Assembly: GCA_046046245.1 (NCBI GenBank)
Contig: JBJOKE010000059.1
Location: forward strand, 62,001 to 126,000
Direction: 5' to 3'
Length of the DNA: 64,000 nucleotides
From: UBA4615 sp046046245
Lineage (GTDB): Bacteria > Pseudomonadota > Gammaproteobacteria > Burkholderiales > Burkholderiaceae_E
The position numbers and the translations under genes are program-made. Under the pieces are notes generated by a model that saw nothing but the letters and a program-made list of their open reading frames with translations, had not been told where the DNA came from and did not search any database. Each line of letters opens with the position of its first letter. Position 1 is the stretch's first letter. Positions 8,930 to 16,784 of this stretch are shown piece by piece.

Positions 8930-9700
8930 ATGAACGACGGACGCGACGCGGCGATTCCAGAACTGCGCGGGCGCCACCTGCTGGTCACCGGGGCGGGCTC
9001 GGGCATCGGGCTGGCGACCGCGGCCGCGCTGCGGCGGCACGGCGCGCGCGTCGCGGCGGCGGTGCAGGACACGACGCAGCGGGCCGCGGTGCTCGCATGC
9101 GTGCCCGACGCCGCGGTGCTGGTGCAGGACCTGCGCGACGACGCCGGCTGCGCCGCGCTGCCCGCGCTCGCGGCCGACGCGCTCGGCGCGCTCGACGGCG
9201 TGGCCGCCTGCGCCGGCGTCTTCGTGCGCCGCGGCTCGGACGACACCACGCTCGACGACTGGCGCGGCACGCTCGAGCTCAACCTGACCGCCACCTTCGT
9301 GCTGGTGCGCGCGACGATCGCGCGGATGCGCGCGGACGCCGCACGCGATGCGAGCGTGGTGATCGTCAGCAGCCAGCTCGGCCAGGTGGGCTACGCGAAC
9401 GGCGCGGCCTATGCCGCGAGCAAGGCGGCGCTCGACAGCCTCGCGCGCTCGCTCGCGCTCGAGTGGGCGACGCGCGGCGTGCGCGTGAACGCGGTCGCCC
9501 CCGGGCCGGTCCGCACCGCGATGACGGCGGCCACGCGCGCCGACCCGGCCTCGCGCGACGCGCTGCTCGCCGGCGTGCCGATGGCCCGCGTGGGCGAGCC
9601 CGCGGAGATCGCCGAGGCGATCGCCTTCCTGCTGTCGGCGCGCGCGTCCTTCGTCACCGGCCAGGTGCTCTGCGTCGACGGCGGCTTCACCGCGCGCTGA
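8930..9700 (+). CDS. short-chain dehydrogenase/reductase (SDR)
   Basis: A 256-residue classical SDR, NAD(P)-dependent oxidoreductase. Cofactor motif TGAGSGIG is near residue 21, catalytic YAASK near 160 with serines in VIVSSQLGQ, and the C-terminal FVTGQVLCVDGGF is typical. The ATG at 8930 is preceded by AGGAG and is preferred over an upstream GTG at 8903. The gene diverges from the CMD-like gene with only 44 bp between starts, so the two promoters overlap and the genes may be co-regulated. It converges with the LysR gene. Substrate unknown. Confidence 0.88.
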   Translation: MNDGRDAAIPELRGRHLLVTGAGSGIGLATAAALRRHGARVAAAVQDTTQRAAVLACVPDAAVLVQDLRDDAGCAALPALAADALGALDGVAACAGVFVRRGSDDTTLDDWRGTLELNLTATFVLVRATIARMRADAARDASVVIVSSQLGQVGYANGAAYAASKAALDSLARSLALEWATRGVRVNAVAPGPVRTAMTAATRADPASRDALLAGVPMARVGEPAEIAEAIAFLLSARASFVTGQVLCVDGGFTAR

Positions 9701-9718
9701 GCGCGCCGTCCGGCCGCG

Positions 9719-10654
9719 TCAGGTCGCGTGCCGGCCCGCGCCGAGCTTCGCCCGCGACAGCGCGAGCAGCGCCCGCGCCGCCGGCGTCAGCGACGCCGCA
9801 TCGCGCATCGCCCACAGCAGCCGCCGCTCGGTCCGCATCCCCGAGATCGGGGCGACCACCAGGCCCAGCGACTTCGCGTAGGGCGCGGCGCCCTCGCGCG
9901 GCAGCACCGCGAGGCCGAGGCCGGCCGCGACCATCCGGCCCATCGCGTCGAAGCTGCGGACCTGCGCGCGGATCCGCAGCGGCTTCGCGAGCGCCTCGGC
10001 CTCGGCGGCGAGCTGGCGGGTCAGCGAGGTCGGCCGCGCGAAGGCGACGAGGTCGTGCTCCAGCACCTCGGCGATCGGTACCGGCGCGGGCAGCCCCGGC
10101 CCGGGCGCGAGCCGGTGCCCGCGCGGCCGCAGCAGCACCAGCTCGTCGATGTGGCAGACCTCGGTGGGCAGGCCCTCGGCCGGCACGTTGTCGCCGATCA
10201 CCGCGAGCTCGGCGGCGCCGCGGGCGACCGCCCGCACCGCGTCCTCGCTGATCGCATCCTCGAGGTCGAGCACCACGCCCGGGTGGGCGCGCGAGAACTC
10301 GCCGAGCAGCGCCGGCAGGAAGCCGCCGAAGGCCGAGGTGTTCGCCCACAGTCGCAGCACGCCGGCCGCGCCGCCGTGCACGTCGTCCATCGCGACCGCG
10401 AGCTGCTCCAGCCGCGACACCATCTCGATCGCGTGCGGCAGCAGGATCCGCCCGGCAGAGGTCGGCACCACGCCGCGCTTGCTGCGCTCGAGCAGTGCCG
10501 CGCCCACGTGCGCCTCGAGCTCGGCGACCCGCTTGCTCGCGGCGGCCAGCGACATCCCGAGCCGCGTGCCGCCGGCGGTGAGGCTGCCGTGACGGACCGC
10601 GGCGACGAACAGGCGCAGCGTGACGAGATCGAATCGGGCGGGATTCAGCGGCAT
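9719..10654 (-). CDS. LysR family transcriptional regulator
   Basis: A 311-residue LysR-type regulator: winged helix-turn-helix at about residues 9–66 (FDLVTLRLFVAAVRHGSLTAGG to AHVGAALLERSKRGV), a linker helix, then a periplasmic-binding-like effector domain from about 95. It is transcribed divergently from the Bug/CoA-transferase/hydroxylase operon, and a perfect 23-bp dyad lies 30 bp upstream of its ATG. By the usual logic of such pairs it should activate the operon in response to a pathway intermediate and repress itself. The effector is unknown. Confidence 0.92.
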   Translation of the reverse strand: MPLNPARFDLVTLRLFVAAVRHGSLTAGGTRLGMSLAAASKRVAELEAHVGAALLERSKRGVVPTSAGRILLPHAIEMVSRLEQLAVAMDDVHGGAAGVLRLWANTSAFGGFLPALLGEFSRAHPGVVLDLEDAISEDAVRAVARGAAELAVIGDNVPAEGLPTEVCHIDELVLLRPRGHRLAPGPGLPAPVPIAEVLEHDLVAFARPTSLTRQLAAEAEALAKPLRIRAQVRSFDAMGRMVAAGLGLAVLPREGAAPYAKSLGLVVAPISGMRTERRLLWAMRDAASLTPAARALLALSRAKLGAGRHAT

Positions 10655-10683
10655 GGCGTCGTCGACGGCATCGGCAGCCCCGG

Positions 10684-10706
10684 ATCCTCAACCTGTGGTT
10701 GAGGAT
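10684..10706. promoter_or_regulatory. LysR-type operator candidate
   Basis: A perfect dyad with 9-bp arms ATCCTCAAC and GTTGAGGAT around the spacer CTGTG lies between the divergent LysR gene and the Bug-led operon. LysR proteins bind dyads of this size in exactly this position. The symmetry is seen directly; binding by the neighbouring regulator is inference. Confidence 0.6.
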
Positions 10707-10794
10707 GTGTCAACGAGAAGCGAACCGAAGCGCCGCCGCCGCCGCCACCATGCCGCGACACCCGCCCCTTCCGCCCATCCGCCGGGATCCTTCC

Positions 10795-11760
10795 ATGCGT
10801 CCGTCGCTCCGCACCGTGCTCGCCGCCGCCCTCGCCATCGCGGCGGGCGCCGCCGCCGCCCAGACCTTCCCGTCGAAGGGCGTCTCGCTGATCGTGCCGA
10901 ACCCGCCGGGCGGCGTCGTCGACACCTCGGCGCGCCTGGTCGCCGAGCCGCTGTCGCGGGCGCTCGGCCAGCCGGTGGTGGTCGAGAACAAGGCCGGCGC
11001 GAGCGGCAACATCGCCTACCAGCAGGTCGCGAATGCGCCGAAGGACGGGCACACGCTGCTGGTCTCGTACTCGGCCTACCACGTCGGCAATCCGGCGCTC
11101 TTCCCGAAGCTGCCGTGGTCGCAGAAGGATCTCGTGCCGGTCGCGCTGCTGACCGCCGCGACCAACGTGATCGCGGTCCATCCGTCGGTGCCGGCGACGA
11201 CCCTGAAGGAGTTCGTCGCCTACGCGAAGACGAATCCCGGCAAGCTGAACTTCGCGTCGCAGGGCAACGGCTCGCTGTCGCACGTGGGCACGGTGCTCTT
11301 CGAGCAGGCCACCGGGACCGACATGGTCCACGTGCCCTACAAGGGCTCGGGGGCCGCGATCCAGGACGTGCTGGCCGGGCAGGTGCAGGTCTTCATGACC
11401 ACGCCGCCCTCGGTGATGCAGCACGTCCTCGTCGGCAAGCTGAAGGCCTTCGCGGTCACCGGCAAGTCGCGCCATCCCGGGCTGCCCGCGGTGCCGACCA
11501 CCGCCGAGGCCGGCCTGCCCGGCTTCGAGCTCGAGGCCTGGGTGGGCCTGTTCGCGCCGGCCGGCACGCCGCCCGCGACGGTCCAGGTGCTGACCGACAA
11601 GGTGAAGGCCGCGCTCGCGACGCCCGAGGCGAAGGCCACCGCGGAGAAGGCGGGCGTCGAGATCCGCTACCTGGGACCGGATGCGCTCGGCGCGCTGGTG
11701 GCCCGCGAGACCGACTACTGGGGCAAGGTGATCCGCGACAAGCAGATCACCGCCGACTGA
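10795..11760 (+). CDS. Bug-family (tripartite tricarboxylate transporter) solute-binding protein
   Basis: A 321-residue periplasmic binding protein of the Bug family, which bind carboxylic and amino acids. The signal peptide is MRPSLRTVLAAALAIAAGAAAAQ. Family landmarks are FPSKGVSLIVPNPPGG, VVENKAGASGN and VPTTAEAGLPGFELEAWVGLFAPAGTP. The ATG at 10795 is chosen because the signal peptide starts there. No TctA/TctB membrane subunits are nearby, which is common for Bug proteins: they may use a distant permease or act as sensors. First gene of the operon divergent from LysR; it suggests that the pathway substrate is a carboxylate. Confidence 0.92.
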   Translation: MRPSLRTVLAAALAIAAGAAAAQTFPSKGVSLIVPNPPGGVVDTSARLVAEPLSRALGQPVVVENKAGASGNIAYQQVANAPKDGHTLLVSYSAYHVGNPALFPKLPWSQKDLVPVALLTAATNVIAVHPSVPATTLKEFVAYAKTNPGKLNFASQGNGSLSHVGTVLFEQATGTDMVHVPYKGSGAAIQDVLAGQVQVFMTTPPSVMQHVLVGKLKAFAVTGKSRHPGLPAVPTTAEAGLPGFELEAWVGLFAPAGTPPATVQVLTDKVKAALATPEAKATAEKAGVEIRYLGPDALGALVARETDYWGKVIRDKQITAD

Positions 11761-11810
11761 CCGCGGGAGACGGACAGACGCCGAGAGGCCGGCGGCGCCG
11801 GCGCAGCGAC

Positions 11811-11830
11811 GACGAGACGAGACGAGACGA
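11811..11830 (+). repeat. short tandem repeat (GACGA)x4 in a leader
   Basis: Four tandem GACGA units run directly into the GAGGAG ribosome binding site of the CoA-transferase gene. Pentanucleotide repeats here could alter spacing by slippage, but four copies is short and no functional evidence is visible. Confidence 0.6.
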
Positions 11831-11843
11831 GAGGAGAACCCCG

Positions 11844-13028
11844 ATGGACGCGCTGCAGGGACTGAAGGTCCTCGAGCTCGGTCAGCTGATCGCCGGCCCG
11901 TTCGCCGGCAAGACGCTCGCCGACTTCGGGGCCGACGTGATCAAGATCGAGCCGGTCGACGGCGGCGACCCGCTGCGCGCCTGGCGGATGCTGCGCGACG
12001 GCACCTCGGTCTGGTGGGAGGTCCAGTCGCGCAACAAGCGCTCGGTGGCGCTCGACCTGCGCTCGGCCGAGGGCCAGGCCGCGGTCCGCGCGCTCGCCGC
12101 CGAGGCCGACGTGCTGATCGAGAACTTCAAGCCGGGCACGCTGGAAGGCTGGGGGCTCGGCTGGGAGACGCTGCACGCGCTGAACCCGAAGCTGGTGATG
12201 CTGCGGATCAGCGGCTTCGGGCAGACCGGGCCGTATGCGGGCAAGCCCGGCTTCGGCGTGCTCGGCGAGGCCATGGGCGGCCTGCGGCACCTGACCGGCG
12301 AGCCGGGCCGCGTGCCGGTGCGCGTCGGCGTGTCGATCGGCGACACGCTGGCCGCGCTGCACGGCGTGATCGGCCTGCTGGTCGCCCTGCGCCACCGCGA
12401 GGTCAACGGCGGGCAGGGGCAGGTGATCGACGTGGCCCTCTACGAGAGCGTCTTCAACGTGATGGAGAGCCTGCTGCCCGAGTACGACGCGTTCGGCGCG
12501 GTCCGCGGCGCGGCCGGCAGCGCGCTGCCGGGCATCGCGCCGTCGAACGCCTACCGCTGCGCGGGCGACGCCTTCGTGCTGGTCGCGGGCAACGGCGACT
12601 CGATCTTCCGCCGGCTGATGTCGGCGATCGGCCGCGACGACCTGGCGAACGACGCGCGACTCGCGCGCAACGACGGCCGCGCGGCGAACGTCGCCGAGAT
12701 CGACGCGGCGATCGGCGCCTGGACCGCGACGCGTCCGATCGACGAGGTGATCGCGACGCTCGAGGCGGCGAACGTGCCGGTCGGCCGGATCTACACGGTG
12801 GCCGACATCGCGCGCGACCCGCAGTACCTGGCCCGCGGGATGATCGTGCAGACGCACGACGTCGACGGCCGGCCGCTGAAGGTGCCGGGCATCGTGCCCA
12901 AGCTCGCGGAGACCCCCGGCCGGATGCGCTCGCCCGCGCCGCGGCTGGGACAGCACACCGACGAGGTGCTGGGCGCGGGCGGCTGGCCGGCACGACGCGA
13001 GGCCGCGAACGACGGGAGCGCGTCGTGA
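11844..13028 (+). CDS. CaiB/BaiF family (class III) CoA-transferase
   Basis: A 394-residue class III CoA-transferase moving CoA between carboxylic acids. The N-terminal GLKVLELGQLIAGPFAGKTLADFGADVIKIEP and the VSIGDTLAALHG segment, holding the presumed catalytic Asp at about 167, are canonical, as is GQGQVIDVALYES. The ATG at 11844 follows a GAGGAG site. It overlaps the next gene by 4 bp. With a lyase-like enzyme next in line, the expected role is to activate a branched hydroxy- or unsaturated acid as its CoA ester before C–C cleavage; the exact acid is unknown. Confidence 0.9.
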   Translation: MDALQGLKVLELGQLIAGPFAGKTLADFGADVIKIEPVDGGDPLRAWRMLRDGTSVWWEVQSRNKRSVALDLRSAEGQAAVRALAAEADVLIENFKPGTLEGWGLGWETLHALNPKLVMLRISGFGQTGPYAGKPGFGVLGEAMGGLRHLTGEPGRVPVRVGVSIGDTLAALHGVIGLLVALRHREVNGGQGQVIDVALYESVFNVMESLLPEYDAFGAVRGAAGSALPGIAPSNAYRCAGDAFVLVAGNGDSIFRRLMSAIGRDDLANDARLARNDGRAANVAEIDAAIGAWTATRPIDEVIATLEAANVPVGRIYTVADIARDPQYLARGMIVQTHDVDGRPLKVPGIVPKLAETPGRMRSPAPRLGQHTDEVLGAGGWPARREAANDGSAS

Positions 13029-13999
13029 GCGCCGCCGCGGTGAAGGTCGGGATCAACGAGGTCGCGCCGCGCGACGGCCTGCAGAACGAGTCGGTCTTCG
13101 TGCCGACCGACGACAAGGTCGTGTGGATCGACCAGCTGTCGGCGCTCGGCTACGCGCGGATCGAGGTCACCTCGTTCACCTCGCCGAAGGCGATCCCGAT
13201 GCTGCGCGACGCCGAGGAGGTGATGCGCCGGATCCGGCGCGCGCCCGGTGTCGTCTACACCGCACTGGTGCCCAACGCGCGCGGCGCCGAGCGCGCGATC
13301 GACGGGCGGACCGACGAGTTCAACCTGGTGATGTCGGCGAGCGAGACGCACAACCTCGCGAACCTGCGGATGACGCGCGAGCAGTCGTTCCGGACGCTCG
13401 CCGAGACGGTTCGGATCGCGCAGGCCGCGCGCGTGCCGGTGAACGTGTCGCTGTCCTGCGCGTTCGGCTGCCCGATGGAGGGCGAGGTGCCGGCCGCGAC
13501 GGTACTGGACTGGGTCGCGCGCTTCGATGCGCTCGGCGTCGACGGCGTGACGCTGTGCGACACCACCGGCATGGCCGATCCGGCGCAGGTGCTCGCGCTG
13601 TGCCGCGCGGCGATCGAGCGCTTCCCGCGGCTCGCGTTCACCGGCCATTTCCACGACACCCGAGGCCTCGGCGGCGCCAACGTCTGGGCCGCGCTGCAGG
13701 CCGGCGTGACGCGCTTCGACGCGTCGCTGGGCGGCATCGGCGGCTGCCCGTACGCGCCGGGCGCGAGCGGCAACGTGGCGACCGAGGACGTGGTGCACCT
13801 GCTCGCCTGCGTCGGCGCCGACTGCGGCATCGAGGTCGAGGCGCTGGCGCCCGCGTCCGCACGGCTCGCCGGGCTGCTCGGCCACGCGCTGCCCTCGGCG
13901 GTCGGCCGCGCGGGCCCGCGCTGGTTCCGGCATCCGCCGCCGGCCGACATCGATGCGATCCGGGCGCGCGCGCTGGCGCGCGACACCGATCCGAGCTGA
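13025..13999 (+). CDS. hydroxymethylglutaryl-CoA lyase family protein
   Basis: A 324-residue DRE-TIM metallolyase. Motifs seen: NEVAPRDGLQNE near the N-terminus (catalytic Arg-Asp), GHFHDTRG (metal-binding HxH) and the active-site loop GGIGGCPYAPGASGN with the flexible-loop cysteine. HMG-CoA lyases split 3-hydroxy-3-methylglutaryl-CoA into acetyl-CoA and acetoacetate; paralogues cleave other 3-hydroxyacyl-CoA substrates. A GTG start at 13025 overlaps the preceding stop in a GTGA junction. In this operon it is the likely C–C cleaving step after CoA activation, and its substrate may not be HMG-CoA. Confidence 0.87.
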   Translation: MSAAAVKVGINEVAPRDGLQNESVFVPTDDKVVWIDQLSALGYARIEVTSFTSPKAIPMLRDAEEVMRRIRRAPGVVYTALVPNARGAERAIDGRTDEFNLVMSASETHNLANLRMTREQSFRTLAETVRIAQAARVPVNVSLSCAFGCPMEGEVPAATVLDWVARFDALGVDGVTLCDTTGMADPAQVLALCRAAIERFPRLAFTGHFHDTRGLGGANVWAALQAGVTRFDASLGGIGGCPYAPGASGNVATEDVVHLLACVGADCGIEVEALAPASARLAGLLGHALPSAVGRAGPRWFRHPPPADIDAIRARALARDTDPS

Positions 14000-14067
14000 T
14001 CCGACCCGACACGACCCACCCGGTCCGACGCCGGACCGCACCACGACGAAGAGAGAGGAGACCCCCG

Positions 14068-14538
14068 ATGGCACGCTACGCGATCCACCTCAACGGCGAG
14101 CGCCGGCGAGTCGAGGCCGAGCCCGACAGTCCGCTGCTCTACGTGCTGCGCGACCAGCTCGAGCTGAACGGCCCGAAGTTCGGCTGCGGCCTCGGCCAGT
14201 GCGGCGCCTGCACCGTCCACGTCGACGGCCAGGCGATGCGCTCGTGCTCGATCCCGGTCTCGGCGATCGGCGCGAAGCCGGTGGTCACGCTCGAGGGCCT
14301 GGGCAGCAGCGCGAAGCCCTCGCCGCTGCAGCAGGCCTTCATCGACGAGCAGGCCGCGCAGTGCGGCTACTGCGCGAACGGCATGATCATGCAGGCGGCC
14401 GACCTGCTCAGGCGCATCCCCAGGCCCACCGCGCAGCAGATCCGCGAAGGCCTGGCGATGAACCTGTGCCGCTGCGGCACGCACCAGCGGATCGTCCGTG
14501 CGGTGCAGCGCGCGTCCGGCCAGCCGGTGACCGCGTGA
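14068..14538 (+). CDS. [2Fe-2S] small subunit of a molybdenum hydroxylase (IorA-like)
   Basis: A 156-residue electron-transfer subunit with two [2Fe-2S] clusters. The plant-type cluster uses C40, C45, C48 and C60 (FGCGLGQCGACTVH), and the second uses C99, C102, C134 and C136 (QCGYCANGM and NLCRCGTHQRI). The ATG at 14068 follows GAGAGGAG. It pairs with the molybdopterin subunit 11 bp downstream. No FAD-binding middle subunit is encoded, which fits the two-subunit isoquinoline-1-oxidoreductase type, whose electron acceptor is usually a cytochrome or a dye-like carrier. Confidence 0.92.
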   Translation: MARYAIHLNGERRRVEAEPDSPLLYVLRDQLELNGPKFGCGLGQCGACTVHVDGQAMRSCSIPVSAIGAKPVVTLEGLGSSAKPSPLQQAFIDEQAAQCGYCANGMIMQAADLLRRIPRPTAQQIREGLAMNLCRCGTHQRIVRAVQRASGQPVTA

Positions 14539-14549
14539 GGGAGGCCGAC

Positions 14550-16784
14550 ATGACGACCGTGAACCGCAGGGAGTTCCTCCGCGCCGGCGGCGCGATGGTG
14601 GTGGGCTTCTCGCTGCCCGCCGTGGCGGCCGCGACCGTGAAGGCTCGGGCGGTCGACGCGCCGAAGCCGGTCGGCAAGGACCGCGTCGAGTCGTTCGTCG
14701 GCCTCGGCCGAGACGGCCGCGTGACGGTGTGGGTCGGCAAGGTCGACCTCGGCACCGGCACGCGGACCGCGCTCGCGCAGATCGCCGCCGACGAGCTCGA
14801 CGTGCCCTTCGACCGCGTGACGATGGTGATGGGCGACACCGGGACCACGCCCGACCAGTGGATGACCGGCGCGAACCTGACGATCGCGCAGGGCGGCAGC
14901 GAGCTGCGGCTCGCCTGCGCGACGGCGCGCGCGGCGCTGCTCGAGCGCGCTTCGGCGAAGCTCGGCGTGCCGGTCGCCGACCTGGTGACCGTCGACGGCG
15001 CGGTGCACCTGAAGGCCGACCCCGGCCGCTCGATCGCCTATCCGGCGCTGGTCGAGGGCGCGCCGCTCGAGCTGAAGGTCGACCCCAAGGCGGCGGTGAA
15101 GAAGGCCTCCGACTACAAGGTGGTCGGCAAGTCGATCCGCCGCGTCGACATCCCGGCCAAGGTCACCGGCGAGTTCGAGTACGTCCACGACGTGCGTGTG
15201 CCCGGGATGCTGCACGCACGCGTGCTGCGCCCGGACGACCTCGGCGCGAAGCTGCTCGTGGTCGACGACTCGGCGGCCCGCAAGGTCGCGGGCTTCGTGC
15301 AGACGGTGCGCAAGGGCGACTTCCTCGCGGTCGTCTCGACCACCGAGTGGGGCGCGATCAAGGCGATGCGCGCGATGTCGGTGACCTGGGGCGTCGGCGA
15401 CGGCCTGCCCGACGAGAAGCAGGTCTTCGACTGGTGGCGCGGCCGCCCGGTCGCGAAGGAGGACGTCACGCAGAAGGTCGGCGACGTCGAGACCGCACTC
15501 GCGGCCGCGCCCCGGCGCGTGAAGGCCCGCTACGACTTCTCGGTGCAGACCCACGCGTCGCTCGGGCCGTCGTGTGCGGTCGCCGACTTCCGCGACGGCC
15601 GGCTGACCTGCTGGTCGGCATCGCAGGCGACGCACTCGATGGTCGACGAGCTGGCGCCGATCGTCGGGCTGCCGAAGGATCGCATCCGGGTCGTCTACCT
15701 GGAGGGCTCGGGCTGCTACGGCCGCAACGGCCACGAGGACGCGACCGCCGACGCGGCGCTGATCTCGACGCTGATCGGCAAGCCGGTGCGCGTGCAGTGG
15801 ATGCGCGCCGACGAGACCGCACGCGCGCCCAAGAGCCCGCCGCGCTCGATGGACTTCGAGGCCGGCCTCGACGCGAAGGGCGACGTCGTCGCCTGGAACG
15901 GCGACTTCTGGATCGCGCTGAACCACATCGTCGCCTTCAAGCCGCTCGACTTCCCGCTGCTGTCGGCGACCGAGACCGGGCTGCCGAAGCCGGGCAACTG
16001 GATCGGCTTCCTGTTCCAGAACTCCGGCATCGGCTACGCGCTGCCGAACGTGAAGGTCAACACCCGGCACGTCGAGCGCGCGCCGTTCCGCAGCGCGCAC
16101 CTGCGCAGCCCGGGCCGGATCGAGAACTCGTTCGCCAACGAGTCGTTCATCGACGAGCTCGCGTTCGCCGCCGGCGCCGACCCGGCCGAGTACCGGCTGC
16201 GCTACCTGAAGGATCCGCGGGCCCGCGAGGTGCTCGAGAAGGCGCTGGCGCGCGCGTCGTGGACGACCCGCGTCGGCCCGAACCCGGGGGCCGGCGGCGG
16301 CGAGCTCGTCCGCGGCCGCGGCGTCTCGTACCTGCGCTACAACAACGCGATCACCTACGTGGCCGCGGTGGCCGAGGTCGCGGTGAACCGCGGCACCGGC
16401 GAGATCCGCGTCGAGCGGGTCTGCGTCGCGCACGACTGCGGCCAGGTGATCAACCCCGACGGCACGATCAACCAGGTCGAGGGCGGCGTGATCCAGACGG
16501 TCGGCCGCACGCTGATGGAGCAGGTCCGCTGGAACCGCACCCAGGTCACCTCGACCGACTGGGCCACCTACCCGATCCTGCGCCACGACCAGGTGCCGAA
16601 GGTGGAGGTCGACCTGATCGACCGGCCCGGCCAGCCGGCCTGGGGCGCGGGCGAGCCCACCGCCTGCGCGATTCCGGCGGCGATCGGCAATGCGGTGTTC
16701 GACGCGACCGGCGTGCGGCTGCGGACCGTGCCGTTCACGCCGGACCGCGTGCTCGCGGCGCTGCGGGCCGGTCGGTCGGCATGA
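14550..16784 (+). CDS. molybdopterin-binding large subunit of a molybdenum hydroxylase (IorB-like)
   Basis: A 744-residue xanthine-dehydrogenase-family catalytic subunit. A twin-arginine signal (NRREFLRAGG, residues 5–14) predicts export of the folded enzyme by Tat, probably carrying the small subunit along. The Mo-site glutamate is E702 in GAGEPT. It should hydroxylate an aldehyde or N-heterocycle with water-derived oxygen. No c-type cytochrome acceptor gene follows, unlike many relatives. The stop overlaps the leuC start (ATGA). Substrate not deducible; the operon context suggests oxidation of an aldehyde or ring compound to an acid. Confidence 0.9.
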   Translation: MTTVNRREFLRAGGAMVVGFSLPAVAAATVKARAVDAPKPVGKDRVESFVGLGRDGRVTVWVGKVDLGTGTRTALAQIAADELDVPFDRVTMVMGDTGTTPDQWMTGANLTIAQGGSELRLACATARAALLERASAKLGVPVADLVTVDGAVHLKADPGRSIAYPALVEGAPLELKVDPKAAVKKASDYKVVGKSIRRVDIPAKVTGEFEYVHDVRVPGMLHARVLRPDDLGAKLLVVDDSAARKVAGFVQTVRKGDFLAVVSTTEWGAIKAMRAMSVTWGVGDGLPDEKQVFDWWRGRPVAKEDVTQKVGDVETALAAAPRRVKARYDFSVQTHASLGPSCAVADFRDGRLTCWSASQATHSMVDELAPIVGLPKDRIRVVYLEGSGCYGRNGHEDATADAALISTLIGKPVRVQWMRADETARAPKSPPRSMDFEAGLDAKGDVVAWNGDFWIALNHIVAFKPLDFPLLSATETGLPKPGNWIGFLFQNSGIGYALPNVKVNTRHVERAPFRSAHLRSPGRIENSFANESFIDELAFAAGADPAEYRLRYLKDPRAREVLEKALARASWTTRVGPNPGAGGGELVRGRGVSYLRYNNAITYVAAVAEVAVNRGTGEIRVERVCVAHDCGQVINPDGTINQVEGGVIQTVGRTLMEQVRWNRTQVTSTDWATYPILRHDQVPKVEVDLIDRPGQPAWGAGEPTACAIPAAIGNAVFDATGVRLRTVPFTPDRVLAALRAGRSA

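Noticed and set aside
6667..9294. An 875-residue minus-strand ORF across the second amidase
   Set aside because: Only the embedded 8229–8885 region, in another frame, has real protein features; the long ORF is a shadow of the plus-strand amidase codon pattern.
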